From Cyanobium sp. Tous-M-B4 (GTDB lineage: Bacteria > Cyanobacteriota > Cyanobacteriia > PCC-6307 > Cyanobiaceae): a stretch of 64,000 nucleotides of DNA. The stretch's first letter is position 1; every line of letters starts with the position of its first letter. The translations under genes were made by a program, and so were the position numbers. Of this stretch, positions 17,090 to 26,214 are shown in pieces. The stretch is from positions 1-64,000 of the forward strand of contig NZ_JAGQBA010000007.1 of assembly GCF_024345395.1 (NCBI RefSeq). The letters are read 5' to 3'. The notes below the pieces were generated by a model that did no database searches, had not been told where the DNA came from, and worked only from the letters and a program-made list of their open reading frames with translations.

Positions 17090-18649
17090 ATGGGATTGCC
17101 CTGGTATCGGGTGCACACGGTCGTGATCAACGACCCGGGCCGTCTGCTCGCCGTGCACCTCATGCACACCGCCCTGGTTGCCGGCTGGGCCGGCTCCATG
17201 GCGCTCTATGAGCTCGCAATTTTTGATCCGTCCGACGCGGTACTCAACCCGATGTGGCGCCAGGGCATGTTCGTCATGCCCTTCATGGCCCGACTCGGCG
17301 TTACCGGCAGCTGGGGCGGCTGGAGCATCACCGGCGAGACCGGTGTTGACCCAGGCTTCTGGAGCTTTGAAGGTGTGGCTGCAGCCCACATCGTCTTTAG
17401 CGGCCTGCTCTTCTTGGCCGCCATCTGGCACTGGACCTACTGGGATCTAGAGATCTGGCAGGACCCACGCACCGGCGAACCAGCCCTCGATCTGCCCAAA
17501 ATTTTTGGCATCCACCTGCTACTAGCCGGCCTTGGTTGCTTCGGATTCGGGGCCTTTCACCTCACCGGGGTCTTCGGGCCTGGCATGTGGGTCAGTGATC
17601 CCTACGGAGTCACGGGTCACTTGGAGGCAGTCCAACCATCTTGGGGACCAGAAGGATTCAATCCCTTCAACCCTGGCGGCATCGTGGCCCACCACATTGC
17701 CGCTGGCATCGTTGGAATTATTGCTGGCATTTTCCACATCACCACTCGACCGCCGGAGCGCCTATACAAGGCCCTCCGCATGGGCAACATCGAAACGGTG
17801 CTGGCCTCGGCCATCGCGGCCGTGTTCTTTGCAGCCTTCATTGTTGCCGGCACGATGTGGTACGGCGCTGCTGCAACCCCTGTAGAGCTGTTTGGCCCCA
17901 CCCGCTATCAGTGGGACCAGAGCTACTTCAAGACGGAAATCAATCGTCGAGTCCAAACAGCTCTCGACAACGGAGCCACCAAGGAACAGGCCTATGCCTC
18001 GATTCCTGAGAAGCTGGCCTTCTATGACTACGTCGGCAACAGTCCTGCCAAAGGAGGCCTGTTCCGGGTAGGCCCGATGGTGAATGGCGACGGCTTGCCC
18101 ACCGGCTGGATTGGCCACATCTCCTTCACCGACAAAGATGGCCGGGATCTGGAAGTGCGCCGCCTGCCCAACTTCTTCGAGAACTTCCCTGTGATTCTCC
18201 TAGACCAAGAGGGCATCGTGCGAGCTGACATTCCCTTCCGCCGTGCTGAAGCGAAGTACTCCTTCGAGCAGACCGGCGTAACCGCAACCGTTTACGGAGG
18301 CGCCCTCAACGGCCAGGTCTTCACTGATCCTGCCGATGTGAAGCGCCTGGCCCGCAAGGCCCAGCTCGGGGAAGCCTTCGAATTTGACCGGGAGACTTAT
18401 CACTCCGACGGTGTATTCCGTAGCTCGCCCCGGGGCTGGTTCACCTTTGGCCACGCCACCTTCGCCCTTCTCTTCTTCTTCGGCCACATCTGGCACGGTG
18501 CTCGCACCCTGTATCGCGATGTGTTTGCCGGTATTGATCCTGACCTTGGCGAACAAGTGGAATTCGGTCTCTTCCAGAAATTGGGAGACCGCTCGACCCG
18601 TCGTCTGCCCGAGGGCTACGTGCCCCCGGCAGGCAGTCCCCTCAGCTGA
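17090..18649 (+). CDS. psbB: Photosystem II CP47 chlorophyll-binding protein
   Basis: Core antenna protein of PSII with six membrane helices and a large lumenal loop. [20 protein letters not shown] at the N-terminus, many helix-located His ligands for chlorophyll (for example [20 protein letters not shown]) and [16 protein letters not shown] near the C-terminus identify it. The 519-residue length is normal. The ATG at 17090 is chosen because the conserved N-terminus begins there. psbT follows after 24 bp. Confidence 0.98.
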   Translation: MGLPWYRVHTVVINDPGRLLAVHLMHTALVAGWAGSMALYELAIFDPSDAVLNPMWRQGMFVMPFMARLGVTGSWGGWSITGETGVDPGFWSFEGVAAAHIVFSGLLFLAAIWHWTYWDLEIWQDPRTGEPALDLPKIFGIHLLLAGLGCFGFGAFHLTGVFGPGMWVSDPYGVTGHLEAVQPSWGPEGFNPFNPGGIVAHHIAAGIVGIIAGIFHITTRPPERLYKALRMGNIETVLASAIAAVFFAAFIVAGTMWYGAAATPVELFGPTRYQWDQSYFKTEINRRVQTALDNGATKEQAYASIPEKLAFYDYVGNSPAKGGLFRVGPMVNGDGLPTGWIGHISFTDKDGRDLEVRRLPNFFENFPVILLDQEGIVRADIPFRRAEAKYSFEQTGVTATVYGGALNGQVFTDPADVKRLARKAQLGEAFEFDRETYHSDGVFRSSPRGWFTFGHATFALLFFFGHIWHGARTLYRDVFAGIDPDLGEQVEFGLFQKLGDRSTRRLPEGYVPPAGSPLS

Positions 18650-18673
18650 ACGCCAGCACCCCCGAGGACATCC

Positions 18674-18769
18674 ATGGAAAGCTTCGCTTACATCCTGATC
18701 CTGGCCCTGGCCATCTCCACGCTCTTCTTTGCAATCGCCTTCCGCGATCCCCCCAAGATCGGCAAATAA
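18674..18769 (+). CDS. psbT: Photosystem II reaction center protein T
   Basis: A 31-residue single-helix PSII subunit: [20 protein letters not shown], then [11 protein letters not shown]. It follows psbB by 24 bp and is itself followed by a strong terminator, so psbB-psbT is one transcript. Confidence 0.95.
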   Translation: MESFAYILILALAISTLFFAIAFRDPPKIGK

Positions 18770-18785
18770 TCAGCCAGAGCCCTTT

Positions 18786-18815
18786 AAAGCCCCTGCTTCG
18801 GCAGGGGCTTTTTTG
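18786..18815 (+). terminator. Terminator of psbB-psbT
   Basis: A stem AAGCCCCTGC/GCAGGGGCTT closes a TTCG loop and is followed by a run of T. It is 17 bp past the psbT stop. Confidence 0.92.
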
Positions 18816-18893
18816 TTGTGCAATAGGCGAATGCAGGCCTTTCCAAATGAAAAAGTGCTGCTTACACTTGAAAGACACGCCCGGATGCCAGGG

Positions 18894-19388
18894 ATGCAAT
18901 GTCCCTCATGCCAACACACCGACAGCCGGGTGCTCGAATCTCGAGCGGCCGACAGTGGTCGCAGCGTCAGGCGGCGGCGTGAATGTCTCAACTGCGAATT
19001 CCGCTTCACTACCTATGAGCGGGTAGAGACCGTGCCCATCACTGTGGTGAAGCGCAACTCCTCGCGGGAAACCTTCAACCGCGTCAAGCTGCTGCACGGG
19101 CTACTGCGCGCCTGCGAAAAAACAGGTCTAGAGCCGGCAAGGCTCGAAGGAGTGGTGGATGAAATCGAACTCCAGCTGCAGCAACGCAGCGGAAGGGAGG
19201 TGAGCAGTGCCGAAATTGGTGAACTTGTGCTTCAGCAGCTCAGTGAAATGAGTGAGGTTGCCTATGTCCGCTTTGCCTCTGTCTATCGCCAGTTCCAGGG
19301 CGTAAGCGATTTTGTGGCCACCTTGGAAGGTCTGCACAAGCGCAGTGGTGGCCGCTTGCGCAAAGCCAGCTTGGCCACGGTCAGCTGA
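18894..19388 (+). CDS. nrdR: Transcriptional repressor NrdR
   Basis: Nucleotide-sensing repressor of ribonucleotide reductase genes. An N-terminal zinc ribbon (MQCPSC...CLNC, within the first 34 residues) is followed by an ATP-cone domain beginning [16 protein letters not shown]. The 164-residue length fits. The ATG at 18894 puts the first Cys pair at residues 3 and 6, as in the family; upstream frame extension runs through the psbT terminator and is rejected. Located between psbT and rpsA. Confidence 0.95.
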   Translation: MQCPSCQHTDSRVLESRAADSGRSVRRRRECLNCEFRFTTYERVETVPITVVKRNSSRETFNRVKLLHGLLRACEKTGLEPARLEGVVDEIELQLQQRSGREVSSAEIGELVLQQLSEMSEVAYVRFASVYRQFQGVSDFVATLEGLHKRSGGRLRKASLATVS

Positions 19389-19408
19389 GCCAGATCTTCT
19401 GAATCAGA

Positions 19409-19518
19409 TCAGCTGAGCCGGGGCAGAGCAAAGCAAACCTCCCAGAGGAGCCTCACTGGTGGGCGGCTCCATTGGTGTGAGGCCTGATTGGTACAGTAAT
19501 AAATCGGGTTTGCTCTGC
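19409..19518 (+). promoter_or_regulatory. Foldable leader region upstream of rpsA
   Basis: An outer stem of about 10 bp (CAGAGCAAA at 19424-19432 with TTTGCTCTG at 19509-19517) encloses an inner 7-bp stem (GCCTCAC at 19450-19456 with GTGAGGC at 19477-19483). The 11-bp sequence TCAGCTGAGCC occurs twice, at 19381-19391 (over the nrdR stop) and 19409-19419. The position suggests a structured rpsA leader. S1 genes are autoregulated in other bacteria; a role here is inference. Confidence 0.4.
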
Positions 19519-19574
19519 TGGCGGGCAGATCACCCACTCCTTTCCTACTGCTTCAGGCAGACCGCCACCTATCC

Positions 19575-20660
19575 ATGACCGTGACCCCTTCCGATACCAG
19601 CACTGAAGCGCTCAACCAAGACGCGACCAGTGCCGAGGCCGAGCTCGATTTCGCCGCCGCCATGGGCGATGACCTCGATCTAGCCATTCCGGAAGAGGTT
19701 CCCACCGCCGATGACCCCAGCAGTCGCGCTGCATCCCGCAACGATGCTGATGGCGTGGGTTTCACCCTGGATGAGTTTGCGTCGCTACTGAGCAAGTACG
19801 ACTACAACTTCAAGCCGGGTGACGTTGTCAACGGCACCGTGTTTGCCCTGGAATCGAAGGGCGCCATGATCGACATCGGCGCCAAAACAGCGGCATTTAT
19901 GCCCGTTCAGGAGGTGTCAATCAACCGGGTTGAAGGCCTCAGCGACGTTCTCGTGCCAGGCGAGGTGCGCGAGTTCTTCATCATGAGTGAGGAGAACGAA
20001 GACGGCCAGCTCTCGCTCTCCATACGCCGCATCGAATATCAGCGTGCCTGGGAACGGGTGCGCCAGCTGCAAAAAGAAGACGCGACCATTTACAGCGAAG
20101 TATTTGCCACCAACCGTGGTGGCGCCCTCGTGCGGGTGGAAGGCTTGCGCGGGTTCATTCCCGGCAGTCACATCAGCACCCGCAAGGCCAAAGAAGAGCT
20201 GGTGGCCGACTTCCTGCCCCTCAAGTTCCTTGAGGTGGACGAAGAGCGCAACCGCCTGGTGCTCAGCCATCGCCGCGCCCTGGTGGAGCGCAAGATGAAT
20301 CGCCTCGAAGTGGGCGAAGTGGTGCTCGGCACCGTGCGTGGCATCAAGCCCTACGGCGCCTTCATCGACATCGGCGGTGTCAGCGGCCTGCTGCACATTT
20401 CCGAGATCAGCCACGAGCACATCGAGACACCGCACACGGTGCTCAATGTCAACGACCAGATGAAGGTGATGATCATCGACCTCGACGCCGAGCGGGGCCG
20501 CATCTCCCTCTCGACCAAGGCCCTCGAGCCCGAGCCCGGAGACATGCTCACCGATCCCCAGAAAGTGTTCGAGAAAGCCGAGGAAATGGCCGCCCGCTAC
20601 AAGCAGATGCTGCTTGAGCAGGCCGAAGACAACGAACCAATGGGCGTCACCCTCGACTGA
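19575..20660 (+). CDS. rpsA: 30S ribosomal protein S1
   Basis: mRNA-binding ribosomal protein of the three-S1-domain cyanobacterial type, 361 residues. The domains begin near KPGDVVNGTVFALESKGAMI (about residue 76), near DATIYSEVFATNRGGALV (about 165), and near EVGEVVLGTVRGIKPYGAFI (about 245), the last being the best conserved. The N-terminal 60 residues are acidic and low in complexity. The start at 19575 gives a normal length. A 186-bp gap with inverted repeats separates it from nrdR. Confidence 0.95.
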   Translation: MTVTPSDTSTEALNQDATSAEAELDFAAAMGDDLDLAIPEEVPTADDPSSRAASRNDADGVGFTLDEFASLLSKYDYNFKPGDVVNGTVFALESKGAMIDIGAKTAAFMPVQEVSINRVEGLSDVLVPGEVREFFIMSEENEDGQLSLSIRRIEYQRAWERVRQLQKEDATIYSEVFATNRGGALVRVEGLRGFIPGSHISTRKAKEELVADFLPLKFLEVDEERNRLVLSHRRALVERKMNRLEVGEVVLGTVRGIKPYGAFIDIGGVSGLLHISEISHEHIETPHTVLNVNDQMKVMIIDLDAERGRISLSTKALEPEPGDMLTDPQKVFEKAEEMAARYKQMLLEQAEDNEPMGVTLD

Positions 20661-20684
20661 GCCAGGTCCAACTACGAGCCCTCC

Positions 20685-21500
20685 ATGGCCGAGCTGTTTC
20701 TGCGGGGGCAACCCCTGGCTGATGCGACGGGAACATCATTCCCAATCGAAGCGGTGTTGTTCGACAAGGACGGCACCCTTTGCATCAGCGAACCCATGCT
20801 CCACACCCTGGCCGAGGCCAGGGTTTTTCATGCCTGCGAGCTATTGGGGAAACGCCACCCGGAGCTACCCACCAGCCGAGCCGAAGAACTAGCTCAGCTA
20901 CTGCAGCGGGCCTACGGGCTCCGCAGTAGCGCCATCCATCCGGCCGGCGCAACGGCCGTCGGCTCCCGCAGCCACAACCTGATCTCCACCGCCACAGCGT
21001 TGGCCCAGGTTGGCCTTGGTTGGCCGGAAGCCCTAGAACTCAGCGAAAGCGTCTTTGCGGCCACCGATGGCCTGCATGGCCAGGGAAGTGAGCACCGGCC
21101 CATCGCCACCGCCGGACTCCACGACCTGATGCAAGCACTGCAGGAAGCAGGAGTGGTGTGCGCCGTGATCAGCAACGATGACGAGGCTGGCATCGAAGCT
21201 TTTCTGGCCAGCCAAAACCTCAGGTCCAGGTTTCAAGCCCTGTGGAGTGCCGACCACAACCCGCGCAAGCCAGACCCGGCGGCTGTGCTCGCACTCTGCG
21301 CCCAACTCGGAATACAGCCCAACCGTTGCGCCCTGATCGGAGATGCCAATAGCGACCTGCGCATGGCCCAGCAGGCGGGGGTGTCCGTGGTGCTCGGCTA
21401 TGGGGCGGGCTGGAGCATCGCCCCGCCGCTAGATCCGCGCTTCCCCTGCCTGCAACATTGGCGTGAGCTCCAGGTAAACGCAGGCCAGCACATAGGCTGA
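20685..21500 (+). CDS. HAD family hydrolase
   Basis: Haloacid dehalogenase-superfamily phosphatase of 271 residues. Motif I is LFDKDGTL (nucleophile Asp about residue 27), motif II VISNDDEAG, motif III the Lys of NPRKPDP, and motif IV IGDANSDLRMAQQAG. A helical cap lies between motifs I and II. It sits between rpsA and metK in the same direction. Substrate unknown; phosphoglycolate phosphatase-like chemistry is possible. Confidence 0.85.
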   Translation: MAELFLRGQPLADATGTSFPIEAVLFDKDGTLCISEPMLHTLAEARVFHACELLGKRHPELPTSRAEELAQLLQRAYGLRSSAIHPAGATAVGSRSHNLISTATALAQVGLGWPEALELSESVFAATDGLHGQGSEHRPIATAGLHDLMQALQEAGVVCAVISNDDEAGIEAFLASQNLRSRFQALWSADHNPRKPDPAAVLALCAQLGIQPNRCALIGDANSDLRMAQQAGVSVVLGYGAGWSIAPPLDPRFPCLQHWRELQVNAGQHIG

Positions 21501-21521
21501 GTTCAGTTGAATTAAGGCTGC

Positions 21522-22769
21522 ATGAGCCGCTACGTCTTCACCTCTGAGTCGGTAACAGAAGGGCATCCCGACAAGATCTGTGATCAGGTGAGCGATGCGG
21601 TGCTCGATGCCCTGCTGGCCCAGGACCCTGCTTCTCGAGTTGCCTGCGAGACCGTGGTCAACACTGGCCTTTGCCTGATCACTGGTGAAGTAACAACAAG
21701 CGCCCGGGTTGACTTCAACACCCTGGTGCGGGGCGTGATCAACCAGATCGGTTACGCCGGTGCCCGCGCCGGCGGCTTCGATGCTCACAGCTGCGCTGTG
21801 CTGGTGGCCCTAGACCAGCAGTCCCCCGATATTGCCCAGGGGGTGAATGAGGCCGACGACCACGACGGCGACCCCCTCGATCTGGTTGGAGCAGGCGACC
21901 AGGGGATCATGTTTGGCTACGCCTGCAACGAGACGCCAGAGCTAATGCCTCTGCCGATCAGCCTGGCCCACCGCCTGGCGCGGCGGCTGGCGGAGGTGCG
22001 TCACAACGGCAGCCTCGGCTACTTGCTGCCCGACGGCAAAACCCAGGTGAGCGTCGTCTACGAAAACGAGGTGCCCGTGTCGATCGACACGATCTTGATC
22101 TCCACCCAGCACACAGCTGAGATCGATGGCATCTCGGACGAAAAAGCGATTCGGGAGCGCATTGCCGCCGACCTCTGGAGCCACGTGGTGGAGCCCGCCA
22201 CCGCCGATCTGGCCCTCAAGCCCTCCCAGGCAGACACTCGCTTCCTGGTGAACCCCACCGGCAAATTTGTGGTGGGCGGCCCCCAGGGTGACGCCGGTCT
22301 GACGGGCCGCAAAATCATCGTTGATACCTACGGCGGCTATGCCCGCCATGGCGGTGGCGCCTTCTCGGGCAAGGATCCCACCAAGGTGGATCGCTCCGCC
22401 GCCTACGCCGCCCGCTACGTGGCTAAAGCCCTGGTGGCCGCAGGCCTGGCTCGCAAGTGCGAAGTGCAGCTCAGCTACGCCATCGGCGTAGCCAAACCGG
22501 TAAGCATTCTGGTGGAAAGCTTCGGCACGGGCGCCATCAGCAATGACGACCTCACCACCCTGGTGCAGGAGCAGTTCGACCTACGCCCCGGGGCCATCAT
22601 CGCAACCTTCGGCTTACGGGAGCTGCCCCAGCAACGCGGCGGCCGCTTCTATCAAGATGTGGCTGCTTACGGCCATTTCGGCCGCACCGACCTGGATCTT
22701 CCCTGGGAAAACGTGGACGCCATCGCTGCCACGCTCAAGCAGGTCACCGCAGCGCAGGTCGACGCCTGA
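21522..22769 (+). CDS. metK: S-adenosylmethionine synthase
   Basis: Makes SAM from methionine and ATP. Diagnostic segments are [25 protein letters not shown] at the N-terminus (ATP and metal binding), [12 protein letters not shown], and [19 protein letters not shown]. The 415-residue length is usual for cyanobacteria. The FGGY kinase starts 16 bp downstream. Confidence 0.98.
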   Translation: MSRYVFTSESVTEGHPDKICDQVSDAVLDALLAQDPASRVACETVVNTGLCLITGEVTTSARVDFNTLVRGVINQIGYAGARAGGFDAHSCAVLVALDQQSPDIAQGVNEADDHDGDPLDLVGAGDQGIMFGYACNETPELMPLPISLAHRLARRLAEVRHNGSLGYLLPDGKTQVSVVYENEVPVSIDTILISTQHTAEIDGISDEKAIRERIAADLWSHVVEPATADLALKPSQADTRFLVNPTGKFVVGGPQGDAGLTGRKIIVDTYGGYARHGGGAFSGKDPTKVDRSAAYAARYVAKALVAAGLARKCEVQLSYAIGVAKPVSILVESFGTGAISNDDLTTLVQEQFDLRPGAIIATFGLRELPQQRGGRFYQDVAAYGHFGRTDLDLPWENVDAIAATLKQVTAAQVDA

Positions 22770-22785
22770 GCTGCCACCCCTGCGG

Positions 22786-24051
22786 GTGAACACGACACAT
22801 GCCCTTGGAGTGGATCTGGGCAGTAGCGGCCTGCGGATTGCCCTGATAGGGCCAGACGGCGAGCAGCTGATCGCAGAGTCCAGCCCCTATCCATCCAGCC
22901 TGGAGGAGCCTTTGGGCTGGGTGGAGGGCCTAATAAGCCTCTGCGGGCTGCTGCCAGCCGCTGCCCGAAAGCAAGTTGGGGCGCTGGCGGTGGATGGCAC
23001 CTCCGGCACCCTGCTGCTGTGCCATCCCGATGGCCAGCCCGGCCCTGGCTGCCTAGGTAAAGCCTTGGCGTATCACTTCATCTGCCGTGAGCAGGCCCCT
23101 ATTGCTGCAGCCCTTGCCGGTTCAGGCCCAGCCGCCAGTGCCAATGGCAGCCTGGCCCGGGCCCTGCACCTGCTGGCTAAGGCCCAAGCAATTGGAGCGG
23201 GCGGCCCCTGGCTGCTGCGTCACCAGGCCGACTGGCTAACCGGCTGGTTGCTTGGTGACTGGAGCTGGGGAGAAGAGGGCAACAACCTGCGCCTCGGCTG
23301 GGACCTGCAAAGGCAGGGCTGGAGTGGCTCGATCGCGTGCCAGCCGTGGGCCACAGCCTTGCCAGCGATTCGCCCCAGCGGCGCGGTACTGGGGCGAATC
23401 GCTGCTACGACGGCCCAAAAGCTGGGACTGGCGCATGGCTGCCTGGTGGTTGCAGGCAGCACCGACGCCAACGCCGGGGTGCTAGCCGCCCAGCCAGGCA
23501 GGGGTGATGGCGTCACCGTGCTGGGCACCACCCTGGTGCTCAAACAGTTCAGCCCCAGACCGATCGAAGGGCCAGGCATCAGCTGTCACCGAGTGGCAGG
23601 AAGCTGGCTGGTAGGTGGCGCCTCCAATGCCGGAGCCGGCATCCTGAGGCGCTTCTTCAGTGACGGCCAGATCGAAGAGTTAAGCCGCCAGATCGATCCT
23701 CGCCAACCCACGGGCCTGCAGCTGCGGCCGCTGCCAGCCCGTGGGGAGCGCTTTCCTGTGGACGATCCTGAGCTCGAGCCGCTACTGGGACCGCGCCCGA
23801 TCAGCGACGTCCGCTACCTCCAGGCCCTGCTAGAGGGCCTCACAGCCCTCGAAAAACAGGGCTGGCAGCGGTTGCAAGCGGCCGGCGCCCCCGCCCTGGA
23901 GCGGGTGATCACCCTGGGGGGCGGGGCCCGCAACCCCCAATGGCGGCGGCTGCGCCAGCAGAGCCTCGGCATACCGGTGCTGAATCGACCGGGGTGCACA
24001 GCTGCCCTTGGCATGGCCAGACTGGCCGCAACAGCCCTGCAAAAACCATGA
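22786..24051 (+). CDS. FGGY family carbohydrate kinase
   Basis: Sugar kinase of the actin/hexokinase fold, about 421 residues. It has ALGVDLGSSGLRIAL at the N-terminus, AVDGTSGTLLL, STDANAGVLA, and the C-terminal ATP-binding GGGARNPQWRRLRQQSLGIPV. The start is a GTG at 22786, immediately before the first beta strand; the longer open frame reads through metK and is rejected. Probably cotranscribed with metK. Sugar substrate cannot be read from sequence; xylulokinase-like proteins are the nearest known type. Confidence 0.85.
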   Translation: MNTTHALGVDLGSSGLRIALIGPDGEQLIAESSPYPSSLEEPLGWVEGLISLCGLLPAAARKQVGALAVDGTSGTLLLCHPDGQPGPGCLGKALAYHFICREQAPIAAALAGSGPAASANGSLARALHLLAKAQAIGAGGPWLLRHQADWLTGWLLGDWSWGEEGNNLRLGWDLQRQGWSGSIACQPWATALPAIRPSGAVLGRIAATTAQKLGLAHGCLVVAGSTDANAGVLAAQPGRGDGVTVLGTTLVLKQFSPRPIEGPGISCHRVAGSWLVGGASNAGAGILRRFFSDGQIEELSRQIDPRQPTGLQLRPLPARGERFPVDDPELEPLLGPRPISDVRYLQALLEGLTALEKQGWQRLQAAGAPALERVITLGGGARNPQWRRLRQQSLGIPVLNRPGCTAALGMARLAATALQKP

Positions 24052-24167
24052 ACGACCGCCTGCGCTCTGTGATCTCCATGGCGGTGTTTGTGGTGCTGGC
24101 TGGCTATGTGGGCTTCAGTGCCCTGCGTTTTGGCCTGTTGTTGTGGCAGCGCTTCGGCGCCGCCTAA
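24048..24167 (+). CDS. Small membrane protein
   Basis: A 39-residue protein, MNDRLRSVISMAVFVVLAGY followed by VGFSALRFGLLLWQRFGAA, with one hydrophobic helix and basic ends. Its ATG overlaps the stop of the FGGY kinase (ATGA), so it is translationally coupled. No known family recognised. Confidence 0.6.
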   Translation: MNDRLRSVISMAVFVVLAGYVGFSALRFGLLLWQRFGAA

Positions 24168-24226
24168 CTCCCTTAGCAGCTTCGTCCGAGCCAGAATCAC
24201 TCCCACCCCCACCGCCGCGCATCACC

Positions 24227-24493
24227 ATGGCCGCCGACCCCCTCACCCCCGCCGTGAGCGATCGGATTTGCCGACACATGAATGACGACCATGCCGAGGC
24301 GGTGCTGGCCTATGCCCGTCACTACGGCGGCCTAGGCGCAGCCGAGGAGGCAAGCCTGATAGCAGTCCGAGCCGAAGCCATGGAGCTTGAGGTGGATGGC
24401 GCCAAGGTCACAGTGCCCTTCGACCACTGCCTTAGTGACAGTGAGGATGCCCATCGCACCCTGGTGGCGATGCTGCGGGCCCTGCCCCGCTGA
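24227..24493 (+). CDS. DUF2470 domain protein
   Basis: An 88-residue single domain: VSDRICRHMNDDHAEAVLAYARHYGG, then a region with AMELEVDG and FDHCLSDSEDAHRTLVAMLR. This is the DUF2470 fold found at the C-terminus of haem-related HutZ/HugZ-like and pyridoxamine-oxidase-like proteins. In plants and cyanobacteria it occurs near haem or chlorophyll metabolism, but no specific role can be claimed here. Confidence 0.75.
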   Translation: MAADPLTPAVSDRICRHMNDDHAEAVLAYARHYGGLGAAEEASLIAVRAEAMELEVDGAKVTVPFDHCLSDSEDAHRTLVAMLRALPR

Positions 24494-24537
24494 AGCCGGC
24501 GGCGTGGGAATCCTGCGGGAAACCTGCAGACCCATCC

Positions 24538-25227
24538 ATGGCCTCCTGGCCCCCTAGCCCAACTCCCCCAACGGCAGGGCTGTTCAAGCTGCTGCCCCTG
24601 GAATGGATCGCCAAACCACCAAGCCTGCACGCCGATCTGGCGGCGGAATTACCCGAGGGCGGACGCCAGGGCAGTGATCCCATCAATTGGTGGGCCGCTG
24701 GCATGTACTCGGGGCGGCTGCGCCGGCAGCTTCTGTATCTGCGCACCCATCCGAATCCAGCAATGGTGGCAGTTCTGGTACAGCAACTAGCCGCAGTACT
24801 GGGCGCCGAAACTTGGGCCAGACCACCCCTGTTGGTTGCGATCCCCAGCTGGAAGCGGCGAGCCAACCCTCTGCCCGGCCTGCTGGGCAGAGCCCTTAGC
24901 TGGCAAATGGGCTGGCGCCAAGTACCCCTCCTGCAACGCAGTCGGGCAGTGCTGGGCCAGCACCATCTAGGCCGCGAACTGCGCTGGGCTAACCAGGCTG
25001 GGGCCTTTCGCTGCTCCGCGTCTGCGCAGCAACAGCACCACCCCTGGGAGAAACCAGCGGTGGTGCTGTTGGACGACATCCTCACGACGGGTGCTACGGC
25101 CTGCGCCGCCGCTGCCACCCTGCGCGACCAGGGCTGGCAGGTGGCTGGCATGGCCTGCCTGGCACGAACCCCGTGGCAGGGCCGTGATCTAAGATCGATT
25201 CGTCGCTTAGGCGACGGGCCGGGATAG
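24538..25227 (+). CDS. comF: ComF family phosphoribosyltransferase-like protein
   Basis: A 229-residue protein with the PRPP-binding motif VVLLDDILTTGATACAAA near the C-terminus and the upstream LLVAIPSWKRRANPLPGLL strand-loop typical of ComF. The N-terminal zinc-finger of Bacillus ComF is missing, as in some homologues. ComF is needed for DNA uptake during transformation in several bacteria, so with dprA this adds to a possible competence set. The last 10 bp, including the stop codon, lie inside tRNA-Phe. Confidence 0.8.
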   Translation: MASWPPSPTPPTAGLFKLLPLEWIAKPPSLHADLAAELPEGGRQGSDPINWWAAGMYSGRLRRQLLYLRTHPNPAMVAVLVQQLAAVLGAETWARPPLLVAIPSWKRRANPLPGLLGRALSWQMGWRQVPLLQRSRAVLGQHHLGRELRWANQAGAFRCSASAQQQHHPWEKPAVVLLDDILTTGATACAAAATLRDQGWQVAGMACLARTPWQGRDLRSIRRLGDGPG

Positions 25228-25290
25228 CTCAGTTGGTAGAGCAGGCGATTGAAAATCGCCGTGTCCCCAGTTCAAATCTGGGTCCTGGCA
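25218..25290 (+). tRNA. tRNA-Phe (GAA)
   Basis: A 73-nt cloverleaf. The acceptor GCCGGGA pairs with TCCTGGC (one G-U), the D arm is GCTCAGTTGGTAGAGC, the anticodon loop TTGAAAA gives GAA, and the T arm is CCCAGTTCAAATCTGGG. Its 5' end overlaps the comF stop. This tRNA is a known left boundary of the phycobilisome rod region in marine Synechococcus, which matches what follows here. Confidence 0.96.
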
Positions 25291-25338
25291 TTCTCATCCC
25301 ACTACTTTCCTTCCGCGAAAATCCTGCCTGGGTTTGGA

Positions 25339-25944
25339 ATGGCTCAATTAGAAACGGCTGAATATTGCGGCACCATGCAGAGCCAGCTTCAAGGCTTTTT
25401 CGTCGGCGAGAAAATTCGCCAACTCCTGCACTGCGATGCAGCCTTTATCGAGCATTGCGAGCGCCTCAACTACAAAGCTGATCCCAGCCGTGATCCCAAG
25501 CTGGTGAGCGCCACCATGGGACGGGCCCTGCTTGAAATCGCCCTCTGTTTTGGCGAGCTTGCCGATCCAGGCACCTCCAACAAGGGCCTTTATGGGGCCG
25601 CTAGCACAATCACCGAACTGATCTGTGACCACGACCCCAAGGAGCCGGAGGGGCGCTCCTTGGCCCTGAAGCGGCTACTGGGCAGCCGCGGCGGCATGGC
25701 AGTAGCCCAAACAATCACCCGAGTGCTTGCCAAGGTGGACCAGCTAGCCCCCTGGGACGAAGAATCCACTATTGATGCCTGGCGGTCGTTCCTTCGCCAC
25801 TACTGCCAGATCCTCTGGCGCGAAAGCAGCACCCCAATCGAACTTGAAAAATGCGACATGGCAATCAATTCTCTACTTGAGATGCTGCTTGGTCCAGCCC
25901 AGCCAACTCCAGGCCCCCAGAGCCCTAGCCAACGCCATGCGTGA
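25339..25944 (+). CDS. Conserved hypothetical at start of phycobilisome region
   Basis: About 201 residues from the ATG at 25339 (MAQLETAEYCGTMQSQLQGF); the open frame continues upstream into the tRNA and is rejected there. Mostly helical, with no membrane segment and no known motif. It begins about 50 bp after tRNA-Phe and overlaps the next small gene by 8 bp. Its position as first gene of the rod region suggests a phycobilisome-linked role; this is inference only. Confidence 0.75.
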   Translation: MAQLETAEYCGTMQSQLQGFFVGEKIRQLLHCDAAFIEHCERLNYKADPSRDPKLVSATMGRALLEIALCFGELADPGTSNKGLYGAASTITELICDHDPKEPEGRSLALKRLLGSRGGMAVAQTITRVLAKVDQLAPWDEESTIDAWRSFLRHYCQILWRESSTPIELEKCDMAINSLLEMLLGPAQPTPGPQSPSQRHA

Positions 25945-26185
25945 ACATCCACTGAACTCCAACCGGGTGTTCAATAACGCCGACAGCTTTGCTCAGGCTT
26001 TCGATGAAGCCTGGCAAAAACATGAGCAGCGCGACCCCCACCACGGCCTCGATCCAGCAGCCAAGGTCGAGCTGATGCTCGAGGGGCTTGGCGACCATCC
26101 CTTTCTGCAAAACCAACCAGAGCTGGCTCAGCAAGTAGCCGCTTTTCGCCTCCGCCTCTTGGGGTTGGCCGGGCCCAGCCAGTAG
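25937..26185 (+). CDS. Small hypothetical in phycobilisome region
   Basis: An 82-residue soluble protein (MREHPLNSNRVFNNADSFAQ...) with predicted helices and no recognised domain. It overlaps the preceding gene by 8 bp and ends about 30 bp before cpcT, so the three are probably cotranscribed. Confidence 0.65.
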   Translation: MREHPLNSNRVFNNADSFAQAFDEAWQKHEQRDPHHGLDPAAKVELMLEGLGDHPFLQNQPELAQQVAAFRLRLLGLAGPSQ

Positions 26186-26214
26186 CGTCATTCTCACAGC
26201 CGTGAACTGGCGTG

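Noticed and set aside
19917-20711. 264-residue minus-strand open frame
   Set aside because: His-rich shadow of rpsA, which has clear S1 domains.
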